DNA of 64,000 nt. Source: Monilinia fructicola. Its lineage: Eukaryota > Ascomycota > Leotiomycetes > Helotiales > Sclerotiniaceae. The position numbers were made by a program, and so were the translations under genes. This document shows positions 23,126-34,407 of the stretch, piece after piece. Below the pieces are notes generated by a model. It had not been told where the DNA came from. It was given only the letters and a program-made list of their open reading frames with translations, and searched no databases. The first letter of the stretch is position 1. The number at the start of each line of letters is the position of its first letter. The stretch lies in the NCBI GenBank assembly GCA_008692225.1, contig VICG01000004.1, positions 2,108,501 to 2,172,500 on the forward strand, given 5' to 3'.

Positions 23126-24668
23126 GGCATCAGCTATGGAGCTCAAAGTCTGCTACTAAGATCCCATCTTGAGGAGATGGGGATGGGATTAAAGATGGGT
23201 TGCCAGCCAAGACGTCATTGTATCATGAAGAGACGAAGTTTTAGAAGTCTTAGAGATCTTACTGTTTTTTGAATTTCGCAATTACTCACAACCTCTTTGT
23301 GTTACGTGCAAGATGTATTTTCGAGACGCCTCAAACTCTATGAGTAAGTGATCTAGTTCTCAAAGATATTGGTGACTTCAGATATCCCTGATTCCCTATG
23401 GTCACTGATTTTTCACATGCTGCCTTGTCATATACTTCGGGGATAATCAAAGTATAAAAAGTCATGGGAAGAGGCAGTCTTATTCGAGACGAAGTTCCAG
23501 CTCCAGAACAGTGTGAGGAGGAGATAATTTGAGTCCTTAACAAGACTAAGTGGAGTTCTGGTCTTTCAATGTCTTGATTTTATGCATAAATTGGAAGTAA
23601 TCACGCTACATGTTGTGAATATTTCCTTCTGCGGAGGTCTGTTCTCACCCTTTGCTACATTTAACGTCAACGAGACTGCAAAAACACGAACCCCGTCAGA
23701 TCAAAGTGAGGGAAGGTGGGTGAGATGGTAGATCGTGCCCCATATCATGCAACGCAATTGGGATAGCAGACAGGAACAATAACGAAATACTCGACAGTGG
23801 ATATCAAGAAAACCAACGAGCAATCAAACTACCTGCTTGGTGAAAGAGATTGGAAATGTAGCTCAAAGAAAAGAAGAGTGTAGCTATATCCCGAAATTGC
23901 TCACTGCCATCATGCACGGCACCAATAGGTTTAGTGGAGAATAGCAGTGACACCTTGAGGTCCGCAGCATTTCGCAACCTAGTCACTATTTGCTATAACC
24001 CACAGCCGGAATGCTATTATAGTACGCATCGAGCAGCTCTTCCATATTTCCACACTGGAGAGTCCTGAAGTCGACTCATCAAAATCCTGGTCCTCGGCCA
24101 TCACAAATCCATCGATCGCATCTGGATCTTTCATCACGCGGCAGCAATAAGGTAGATGAACTATCTTTATACAGTGCCAATGGAAAACTTCCATCTAGGC
24201 TCCAGCCTATCCAACGACCAGAACAGACTTCCTTCCTGCATAGTCACGTTGATTTTGAAAACACACATCTCATCCCAATATTAACAAGTCAAGCTCCAAT
24301 TTACCCCCCGCGGCTTTGCTTTGACGAGGTCTAGAATTGAGATTTTTTCTTCCACATCCCTTGTAAGAGGAGACGATTTCAAGGTTATCCCGCGACCGGA
24401 TCCTGAACTGCTTGAAACGAAGCGGCACCTTTCTTCTCCGAGATCGGACCATCCAGAAACCCTACGTGAACCGGCGGTACAGCCTAATCGCAGGCTTCAT
24501 CCGAGCCAGTCATATCACCATGGCAAATTGAAAGACGCCAGGTCCGCTTCTTTGGCGATGAATGGCAAACTGGGCGAGATGCCTTATCAACTCTCCCCTA
24601 GAATGCGAACAAGTGACACGTTCGCTTAACAGGGATCATACCGACCAATAAAGAATATCTCTACTGTA
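23126..24668. other. Spacer between methyltransferase and element B
   Basis: No gene supported. Short ORFs such as 23979-24194 (minus) and 24321-24629 (plus) show no domain or plausible exon structure. It may hold decayed sequence. Confidence 0.45.
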
Positions 24669-25462
24669 CTCGGGCGGGTTTTAAAAGAGGCATACGCAAA
24701 AATATAACTTATAATTATTCAACGAAATCTTATTATAATTCTATAAAGTTTATAATTATTATAGATTTAGTATTTCTTTACTTACTATAAAGATTTTATA
24801 TTATAAAACCTAATATTGAATGAATAATAGTATAATAAAATGTATGAATATTGAAAATTTAATGAAAAATTAGGAATCTATATTAATATTGAACAATTTA
24901 ACGAATGTTATAATTAAACTTATTAAACTTTGTTAAATAATAAAAGAAAAGCTAAATTTTATATATCTTATTTTATAATTTTAATATCTCTATTAATACT
25001 TGAGATATAGATTGGTAAAGTTAAAAATATAGGAAAATTTACGAGTTTTGAAGGGGTAAATTCGCTTATTTGGATTATATAAGCATATTTTTTTATCAAA
25101 AATTTGAGTTTTTTATTCTTTATATCAATATATATATCGGTATAATGAATAATATTTAATTTTGAAAATATTCAATAAAACTTTAAAGATTATATTATTT
25201 TTCTATGATTTTATTTTTCAAAATTCATATATCGTTGAATTTTAAATTAATATATTGATAAATTCTTAAATTTTCTAAAATCACTAACTTTATAGTATTA
25301 TTATTCTCTTAAAAATTATTTTTTATAGTATAAAAACTTTATAGAAAAATATTAAAATACTAAATCTAATATATGTATAAATAATATAAGATTATATTAA
25401 AGTTTCATTAAATAATTATAAGTTTTATATTCGCCTATGCCTCTTTTTAAAACGCGCCCGAG
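24669..25462. mobile_element. AT-rich TIR element B (794 bp, TA target duplication)
   Basis: The left end is CTCGGGCGGGTTTTAAAAGA and the right end on the minus strand is CTCGGGCGCGTTTTAAAAAG. Similarity continues for at least 60 bp (GAGGCATASGC..AA..AACTTATAATTATT) and reappears further in (TTAGATTTAGTATTT). TA flanks both ends (24667-24668 and 25463-25464). The interior is almost only A and T, with no ORF. It is a non-autonomous, RIP-mutated DNA transposon of the same family as element A. Confidence 0.72.
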
Positions 25463-27655
25463 TACTTATTTGATAAATTAAATTTAAATTTATATAAAAT
25501 CTATCATAGGAATCTATGTATATACTTTTAGTAATTAATTCTTCATTACGTACTCTTTATTAAAAATTCAAAATATGAACAAATTCAGATAAAATTGCTT
25601 TTGAAATTATAAGTATTTATAAGAGCTATTTTAACTCTAAATGATCAATCAGATTGAATCATTCATGGTATATGCATGGACTATATCTAATGTGTCACTT
25701 GCTCGCATTCTAGGGGATAGACATCCTCCGCCGGTATCAACTCGGTGTTATTTCACTATGCAACACATAGTGTCCCATACGGCTCTCGTCAAGGAGCACA
25801 CTTGAGAGACGGTCCCGTGATTGATTGGTAGGTTTTCTTCAAGGTCACGACAGCCGCAGCCGCAGCCGAGACGACACCCTGATACTCTCCGTGCATAACC
25901 TCAAGGGGACCCGCAGAGGCGTCTCTCAATCGTGAAGCTAAGGCCGTCGCCGAACGAGCTGCGAGGCTCTGCCATCTTAGCATTTCGGTGGAAATGGGAA
26001 CCCGCCTGATGGATCAATGGTTGCAACTTTTTGATACTGTACTGTAACATATGATCTTCCAGTGGCGGGGATGGGTGGCCGGATACGAATGTGCGGTAGA
26101 TGCAATCGGTAAATATCCCGCATGCATGCTATGAGCAATCCATCTGCCAGGCGGTTAGACTCGGCAAATCGGTCGGGCGAATTCGTCAGGCGAGTATGCA
26201 TACACAGTAGGGAGGGATGCACAACAGAGAGCGAATCGGATTGCAAGTGGGAACCCTACTCGAGGAGATTCTCTCCGGTTTCTCTTTCCTCCCGTCCAAC
26301 GTCCTCCTATTCTATCGTTTGCCTGATCGTTATTAGCTCTTTTTCCCTCGCCCATTTGGTCATTGCGACTCAGAATCCGAGAGATGGATGGTGGGAAGGG
26401 GGACTGAAAGGGTTTTAACAGCTTTGAGGGCCAGGCGGGCAGATAGATGCACAGATGGCAGGGCATAGATTCACTTTATTTATAGAGATGCCTGGAGAGA
26501 TACCCCTCCCTCCATATCTAACTCTCGGCATTGGTCTGCAAAAACTCGGTCTTGTTCCACCTGAAACTATCCTTAGGAATCACCTTCCGAACTGGCAGTG
26601 AGAGACTTGAAACGATACCCATTTGCACAGGCGCAGCCAGTATCACGCCACAAGGTTCATAACGAATGACGCTCGATAACAACAATACTGTTCGTCCGTA
26701 TTGAATATACTTCTACTACCTAACGTAGCTATAAAATGAGATGGTAAATTCATCAAGTAAGGTAGCCCTTAATTTTTTTCTTTATCATGAGAATCGTAAA
26801 ATGTATCCACCAACGAATCAGTCATCAATCATCACGAATGATATCTCTGCCCGCCCAAAAAAACAAGTACAAGCCCCCCTACACCCATGCTAATATCCAT
26901 AGCGCAGCGACCGTCTCTCAAACGCTCAACAGAAAACAAGTTTCCTCCATGCAATGTCGCTAATGTCTTCCACAAAGAGTGTAATGCCACTTCGCCTCCT
27001 CGCTAATCTCACGTTGAGCCGCGCCATAAAATCCCCACTGCCTCTCCCCCCTCTCGCTTGTCCCCTCCCGCAAAACTTTCGGTAGCCACCCTCTCAAAGA
27101 TCCCGAAGGATTGAAGAATAAAAAAAACAATAGATATAGAGGCTGCTTCTTCGTAATGACCGTGTACGGTACGAGTCGCCTCGTATTTCCCACGGTTTCG
27201 GTGCTGTGGTACCCGTAAACCGTGGCCCGTTCGTCATACAGAGTAGTATCTCGCAACAGTATGTATAGTCATAAGTTCTTAGAATGATCGCCGCGAAAGG
27301 CAAAAGTTCATCATCAATAGCATCAGAAGAGAAGAATAAGAAAAAGAAGACAGAATAAATGAAAGGAAATTCGTAAAATTCGTTATCTTATCATGATATG
27401 AGTGAAAAAAAATAAAGATATAAAAGATTCGTGAAAAGTTCGAACAGCAATATGCGATTGAATGATGTTGATTCTCTCTTTTTGATAACATGCCTCCTGT
27501 CCGTAATAATCCGTCCGTCTTTCTTTGTCATGGATGGTCGTAACTCGTGATATTTTTTTTTGCCTTGGGGTCCCTGCTGTATGTCGTTCGTATGTCGTTG
27601 GGTGGTACGCAGCCTCATCGCAGCGTACCGATACGGGTGTACTGATTGTCACTCC
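25463..27655. other. Spacer, no gene supported
   Basis: It is AT-rich for the first 200 bases next to element B, then normal composition. ORFs at 25789-25983, 25977-26246 and 26155-26466 (minus) and 26122-26418 (plus) overlap each other and show no family I recognise. The last 250 bases are the likely 3' UTR of the gene at 27656. Confidence 0.5.
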
Positions 27656-28361
27656 TTAACTGCCGACCGTCATTGGGTATCTGACATCTCTGTTTTCTGA
27701 TTCCGAAGAAGTGCTCGAGGAGCTGCTGCTAAGAGTCACGGAATGTTGCCTCGGACGATCACTTCTGATCTTGTGACGGTTAATGGTTTCAGTGGCGGGT
27801 AACCCCTGGATGACACCATTACGAGCCAGCATGCCTCCATTGACCGACGACTGACGACAAACCATAAAAGCCTGCGTAGCGGCGTTCTCCTGAGCCAGAG
27901 CGTCGGTTTGGTAGGCCAGATCAGTTTGGTACTCCTGTCCATTGACGAGAACGAGACAAGTGAAGCCTTGTGCGTCGCGGTACGTCTTGTACTGTGGGCC
28001 TTGCCAACCTCGTCGACGGCACAAATCTGTCTACATGTCAGCGGGTAGACCAGGAACTTTTGTTGCACAATTTGTATTTTAGAACTGAATGTAATCTTGG
28101 CGCTCATAATATCACCCCCATCAGGAATAGTATGTCCGCTGGGGTGTGTTTGGTAGAGCAGTGGGATCGTGGATCCCAGGGAAACGGTAATGGATGAACA
28201 CAGTGAGGCGATCGATTCAGCGCTCTTGTGATGCAACACCGGCTAGGGCTGGGTTATATCGAAGAGCCAGATCGAATGAAAACCTCCAGTGAGGTGGTAA
28301 AGAAAAAAGTTCCGAGATTGTAAACCGACGTACTCTCCAAATATGCCATGTAGAACCCCAT
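27656..28361 (-). CDS. Small dsRNA-binding-domain-like protein
   Basis: Proposed exons are 28361-28334 and 28026-27656 (399 nt, 132 aa), with an unusually long 307-nt GT..AG intron. Joined, the start reads MGFYMAYLENLCRRRGWQGP. Then comes a compact segment (PQYKTYRDAQGFTCLVLVNG ... YQTDALAQENAATQAFMVCR) matching the pattern of a double-stranded-RNA-binding motif: helix 1, three strands, helix 2 with Ala-rich face. The tail is Ser-rich (SSSSSSTSSESE). Small one-domain proteins of this kind occur in ascomycetes; their role is not known to me. The second exon is well supported by composition. The first exon is inferred because it restores phase and a plausible helix. Confidence 0.6.
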
Positions 28362-30486
28362 TGTGGTGTTCTTGAGATGTCAGAGTATGACCGGATCACC
28401 CAAGAGAGAAGGTATGTCCGTCGTCTGAAGTGTGGTAAGACACCCTTTCCTCGATCGAATATCGGGCAGTGAGTATGCCTTAAGTTTAGATGAGTGCCCG
28501 AACGTTATAGATCTGACGATATCGATGCAATTGAGCCCGATGTTTGGGGTATACAGGGAAATATGCACACGCTCAGTGCCGTGTATGTGAATACAATGAT
28601 GTATGGATAGTGTTGTGATGTTGAAGAATAAGGCTGACTGTGATTGAGTGGATGTTCTAGGGCTTCTGTGCAGGACTTTCTTTCATTAATGGCGAGACAG
28701 GTATGATTTATTGCAGAGTCTAATGGTTAGCGCGGGACAAGGATCATGGGATGGTTTTCCGTAGCAGAATTGAGGAGCTGTTTAGATAGGACAATGGCTT
28801 GAACCATCTGCAAGTCATGAATGCGGCTCTTTGGAAATGATGGCGAGCGATGTGTTGGCGTGTGCCATTGCCAGTGATAAAATATCAACATATTAGGCAA
28901 ACCCCACCACAGCATGGGAACGCATAGAAGCGATGATCTTGGATAGCTTAAACGTACCAAATCTCCATTCTGAGAAACGTCTGCAGGTATTGAAATTGTC
29001 GATGCAGCGGGGTGGCAAAAGGGTTCGCGAGATACCTTGTCCCACTGATCCGGACAAACATGGGAACATGCCATTGCCACGGAGGGAGTAAAAAGTTTGC
29101 GGGCACCTAGCAAGAGAAAAGAGCCAAGACTCAACGGGTACGATGGATGGATGGATGGATGGATGGATGGATGGCAAAAAGACGAGTAAATCTTCAACAA
29201 TTACGGACGGTTTTCAGAGAGATCCGCTGGACTGGCCGCTAATGCAAAGAAATCGATGGCATTACAAAAAGACCATGGGTCCAAATGCAAGAAAAACGTC
29301 AATATCGCTCGCTAGGGCCAGGGACACAATCCTCCAGAATCTTCATCTATTGTACCTACCGTCTACCGATACATTGAATTTGAAACCTTTGGTCAAAAAA
29401 TGGCTTGTGCTTTCTTTTCCATTGAAGGGTGCTATGTTTGAGAGGTCGTTGGCAACACATGTGGAAACTTGAAAGATCAAGGCGTTTCTGTTTTCGGGAT
29501 TTGTCTTCATTGCCCCGCACTACCAATGTACCGAGGGGGGGAAGTGTAAAGGAGAGACGAGAGAGAGGGAGAAGGGTATCGCAACAAGCAGCGCGATTGA
29601 CGCGGAATGACTGGAGTACGGCTTGACACGAAGTCGGTGAGCCTTCAGTGCATGAACAGTGGCTGGAATTGACCGGCTTCATCATCGAGTATTGTGCTTC
29701 AATTATCTGTAGACGGTTGTAGAGACTGTAGTTGATTCGTGAAAGGGTTCGAAAAGGGGCGAGGCAAAAATCAGCCAGGTCTACTACTAACCGCAAACAA
29801 GGTTGTGGTGCGTATGCTTGATGAGTTGGCAGTGCGCTTGACATCTCAGTAGTAATGTTTATATGCCGTTGAAATTGAAAATGGTATAACGATGGAGTAT
29901 ATTAAGCAAAGCGTGAAGATACCGTAGATCTAGAAGTGTAGCAAGAAGATAAGTCGCCCGTTTGCATGCAATCTAGTCTTTAGATTATAGTCTCTAGATG
30001 TACGAGAGTGTTATCAAGTAAGTAGATTGAGTATGAGGATATCAAATATGAAGGAAGGTGTATAGGAAGAAGAAGTTGGTATGTGACATTATTCGTTGCT
30101 GGCGGTTCGTGGAGATAATGGTTCTTCCGAAATACAATATCAAACGACCTTGTGCAGCACAAAGTATAATATATATTATTGCAGCAATTGATCTTTTGCT
30201 CTCCATCTATAACTGTTATTACATACTCTGTACAGTATTACCAGCTTCCTTTCCAGTTTATGATTGTCGTCTACAACCGAAGTACTGTATTCATGTGATC
30301 AGAATGGCCGTCGTATCATTCCGTACTGAAGATTCGATTGCTACATTGACCAGGTACCTGGCTTGACGATTGGAGCCATTGGCAGAGTTCTCATTGTCAT
30401 CAAACCAGCCGTGAGCACCAGGAGCATCAGGATTCAGGACTCGGGAGCGTCAAGACTCAAGAGCATACAGTAAATACGCATGTGCG

Positions 30487-30560
30487 TATGTATCATGTAT
30501 CATGTATCATGTATCAGGTATCATGTACCTGCTACCTGCTACCTGCTACCTGCTACCTAC
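30487..30560. repeat. TGTATCA and TACCTGC short tandem repeats
   Basis: Four to five TGTATCA units are followed directly by about five CTACCTG units. Confidence 0.8.
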
Positions 30561-31966
30561 TCGTACAGTAAGTATACCAAGACTTGAAAAATCCTGCAGA
30601 TCTTTAATTCCCATATTGATCATGCCGAGAGTCCTGCCGTCTGGTACGAATGTAAGCTCGGGGACATTAAAATACGACCGCGATGGATTGATCAATCATC
30701 TAATATGCGAAGATGCATTCGTTCATTGTATCGTTCCGATTTACATCATCTACTCTGGAGTCTGCACACCTCCCTCATCTGTGGACTAATAATGAGCCAA
30801 CGAACTCAACTTACCAAGACCTAAGTTCGGTTCCATAACTTCCATTGCACGAAAAAAAGCTGGCAAGTCGGAGGAATATTGCTCCAGAGTAAAATATTTA
30901 ATTCGTAAGTACGAGATGTGGGTATATACGAGTTAAAAATACAAGACAGGACAGGATAGGACAGGACAGGATAGTGGAAATGGTCTGCAGCTGCAGTACT
31001 GAGTACTGTATTTCCATGCAGCTAACGAGTAAGTGAAGGGGTCACCGTCCCTCTTTTCTCCTCGTACGAGGGGATGTCCTGTACCAAGGTACAGACAGTA
31101 GGTAGGTACTTACTCATAAGCGGCGAAGTGGGATGAAATGCATGTACGGACAACAATTACTGGAGCTGGAATAATTACATAGGGTACAGTATGTGAAGTA
31201 CAGATCCACGAACAATACAGTAACTATCTCCGAGAGTTTCCAAAAATTGGGGAATTTGCTTTGGATCCTGGATCAACCGATAATTTAGATGCCAGGAGAT
31301 TGATACGACATATCCTCGAGGCTCAAATGTCCAGCACCACACACTTCACAGGGCCGGCCAGATATGCATGGTATCGTACGCTGCGAATATCATCATGTCT
31401 CTCTCCAATATTTGCTCCGTTCTAGTAGATAGTCATACAAGAACAACGTACTAGCTATAGGTAGTTCGATGATACCTTGCGGTGTGAGCTCATGACGATT
31501 GAAGAACCGAAGATCGAAAACAGTTGGTACAGTACAGTCATTAACCTTACCATTTGCTTAGTTCTACTTACTACAGTACTTGTACAATGTACAGAGTACT
31601 CCGGAGTCCGTACAGTACCAGTGATTACATTATTGCACAGTAAGTAAGTAATACTCCGTACAGTAGAATCCAAGAGAACCAACCAATCTTCAGTGTGGGG
31701 GGCGTTGATTGACCTCGACCACCAGTTTTCCACTGATCTTCGACTTCCCTCTCTTTCTCTTCCGATGAATTGGCGAACCATCAGCAGTCGACCTTCCCCC
31801 AGCAATGGCTAGCATCCACTCTGGCACTTCTACTCCACTTTCCACCAGTCTACTGAGTCTAGCAAGAAGTCTACTCGGTATCAGAAACGGAGGAAGGCAC
31901 TAGGGGGAAACTCCATGTACTTCTGCAACCTACAGGGAAGAAGGGAGCTACAGACTACTGCACAGT

Positions 31967-32030
31967 AGCAAGTTAGCAAGTTAGCAAGTTAGCAAGTTAG
32001 CAAGTTAGCAAGTTAGCAAGTTAGCCGGTT
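31967..32030. repeat. GTTAGCAA 8-bp minisatellite
   Basis: Eight near-perfect units of AGCAAGTT, the last one diverging to AGCCGGTT. Confidence 0.9.
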
Positions 32031-32559
32031 AGTAAGTTAATAGTGTAGTATTTTTATGATCTATCATATCCCATGGATAATGGATTTCATGTGAAGAGGA
32101 AAATAACTATTGAAATTCTTCATGCCCTGCCGTGGCTGACCAGATGGTCAAGTAAGATGTATGTATCTCGTAACTGCTATCTTGCCATCTAGCCCTTGTT
32201 ATGTACATATATTGATTAGAACGCCGCTCGCCATAATTACCTCATTTTCTAGTCACGTTCCAAAGTTAACCCCATCGATAAAGAGGAAGAATACACAGAA
32301 ATCAAGCCATGTTAAACCTAATCGCCGAAAAAAGTGGAATTCAATCCTTGGACTTTTTAACTAATAAGTAATGCATCGCTGAGTTTGTTGCTCCAGATGT
32401 TTTAGAGTGTGTGAATCACGTGATAGACAATATCCAACCTCGGCGCGCGCTGAGGAAGAATGAGACTGGAGCCATCCATATGGTCAGATTTTCCACCCCA
32501 TATTAGCCAAGTTCTGAGCTAATGTACTTCAGCATGTATACTATAAACGTAAATAGTCT

Positions 32560-34407
32560 CTAAAAGGACCCTTTTGAAGCGAAGTAGGCCCGGGTTTCCT
32601 CAGCAACGCCTTCTGGTATCACAAAAACCGGGTGGAGAGTCCCCACCCTATCTTCCTCATCATATACCTGTTTTGTCTCAATACGTCGTTTGGCCGTCCA
32701 TTGGTACGGTGAAATAAGCATTCCACTTGATTCCGTTTTCTGTGCAGACGTGTTGAAGTGCCATTTATGCTGTGCGGAACTGAGACCTGCGAGGACATAG
32801 CATGTGTGGTACGAATCAGAGGGACTATAGTGGAGGATCAGCGTCAATGCGGAGTCAAGAACAAGAAATATGTTTCTCATGCTTACCGGCTGGGCTTATC
32901 TCTTAACCCACCCCGGTTTCCCGTGTCCTGACAACAGCAGAGGATGTATCTGATCAACCCTTCGCGGCTATACAGATCTTACTGGAGTCGGAAACGAGGA
33001 TGAACCATTTTCAGTTGGTAGAGTCGGTCCTTCAAGACATGCTTCCAATAAGGGCCAACACCCTCCAACCCAATGAGAGTAGCACCCGTCGACAAGCTTA
33101 TTCGTACGACCTGAGAAGCCGCCTTCCGGCGCATATTGACGTGCCGATAGCCATGAAATAAAGCCCGGTACGTCAAGGTACCTAAATTTGTATCAGCATT
33201 GCGATTCGTGGATGATTAGATACGCCATTTGGGCCTACTGAGGTATTGTGATATGCGGTTCACCCAAGATGCACAAACAACCCAGTGCTAAGAAGGCATA
33301 GGCACCATGGGCTTCGATATTTGGTCGAGCGCCTATACCGCCCTCAAAGGTTTGACCTGATCTGTTAGCACAAGCTTGTTGGGTTTGTTTATTGAAACCT
33401 ACATCTTGAGATCCATTCCGGAAGTCCATCGATGAAAGTAGTATAGTTTGATGACCTAGCGGAAGCGTCTTGAGGAAGATCGATAGGTAAACTCAAGAGT
33501 GTAATAAGAATGAGCGCACAATATGCACCGCTTAGGGATGATCAGTTCTGCATTTTCCGTTGTCACACTGTCGGAAAGCTTACCGGATATCTTCCTCGCC
33601 ACCAACAACCATTAGAAAACCGCCACTGGCCATCTTCAAACTGCCTAACCATTTCCACATTGCTTTGCGATCAATGATATCAAGCGCTTCTTGCCCACCA
33701 ACCATAGCTATTGACAAGACCGTTGCATAAGTAGTGGCTAGGTGGGACATTTGACCATTTCCTCCACCAAACCCCCCCGTCACATTTTGTATAGGTCGAC
33801 AAGTTGCAATGATTTTTTCTCGATACGATGATATATCTTGCCCAAGGGTTGAGAGACCAGCCAAAGCCCAGTAGAACATCCATGGCCTACTTGCATCAGC
33901 AGCAACAAATGCCGAGGGTAACTTCTGTAACTGCTTGTGAAGGAACTGAACATGCTTTTTTCGGTTGAGATGCGGAACCCCATATGGGTTATAAGTTAAT
34001 CCTGCTTCCGTACCTGAGAGAAAGGGAAGACATTCTTCAATGGTTTTATCTTGGAGGCGGGAGGTTTGCGTCTGCAAGGGCTCGCGCAGTGGAGGATACT
34101 CCTTGAAGGTATCGGGAATCATGCTCACAAAAGGCTCTTCTGTAATTGGTTGGGATGAACCGTAAACGATGTCTTCATCAAATTCAGCCTCAATATCTGC
34201 TTTCGACGAGGAAGATTCTTGTACACTAATCAAACCAGGCTTTTGCGATTGATTCTTCAATGAATCACCACCATGTAGAAGCTGATCTACTTTGCTTGAA
34301 TGAGATGAGGATGATGAAGAATTTTTATTCACAACCTTCTCTTCCATAGCACGTCGATTGAACTTCACGCTATGGTGCTTCTTCCTTCCTTTGATGATAA
34401 AAGTCAT
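32560..34407 (-). CDS. RAM1: Protein farnesyltransferase beta subunit (one-base frameshift in exon 4)
   Basis: Exons on minus are 34407-33584, 33530-33403, 33356-33239, 33181-32887 and 32824-32560. After a Ser-rich N-terminal extension (about 110 residues) come the alpha-alpha barrel repeats typical of prenyltransferase beta subunits (RPWMFYWALAGLSTLG, NVTGGFGGGNGQMSHLATTY, TFEGGIGARPNIEAHGAYAF, YAPEGGFSGRTNKLVDGCYS). The zinc ligands are visible: Asp and Cys in VDGCYSHW (about 388 and 390) and His in SDSYHTCYVLAG (about 461). Between NGSSSFPTPV and YSREGLIRYIL the frame shifts. One surplus base near 32980 must go, giving 1629 nt (542 aa). With RAM2 it attaches farnesyl to CaaX cysteines of Ras, a-factor and lamins-like targets in the cytosol. 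Identity strong. Confidence 0.88.

Larger units (their letters stand above)
28362..32559. other. 4.2-kb spacer with many short repeats
   Basis: No gene supported. It contains GGAT repeats (29143-29174), TGTATCA and CTACCTG repeats (30487-30560), clusters of GTACAGTAC/AGTACTGTA-type motifs (30990-31660) and an 8-bp minisatellite (31967-32030). The 162-codon minus ORF at 29356-29844 has no domain or exon logic. Confidence 0.5.

Noticed and set aside
28700..28760. A-box-like TAATGGTTAGCGCG
   Set aside because: No B-box or cloverleaf follows.
29356..29844. 162-codon minus ORF
   Set aside because: Cys/Ser/Leu-rich with no domain or splice logic; overlaps plus-strand ORFs of equal quality.
31967..32030. 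Regular 8-bp direct repeats that could suggest a CRISPR-like array
   Set aside because: Contiguous minisatellite without spacers, in a eukaryotic genome.
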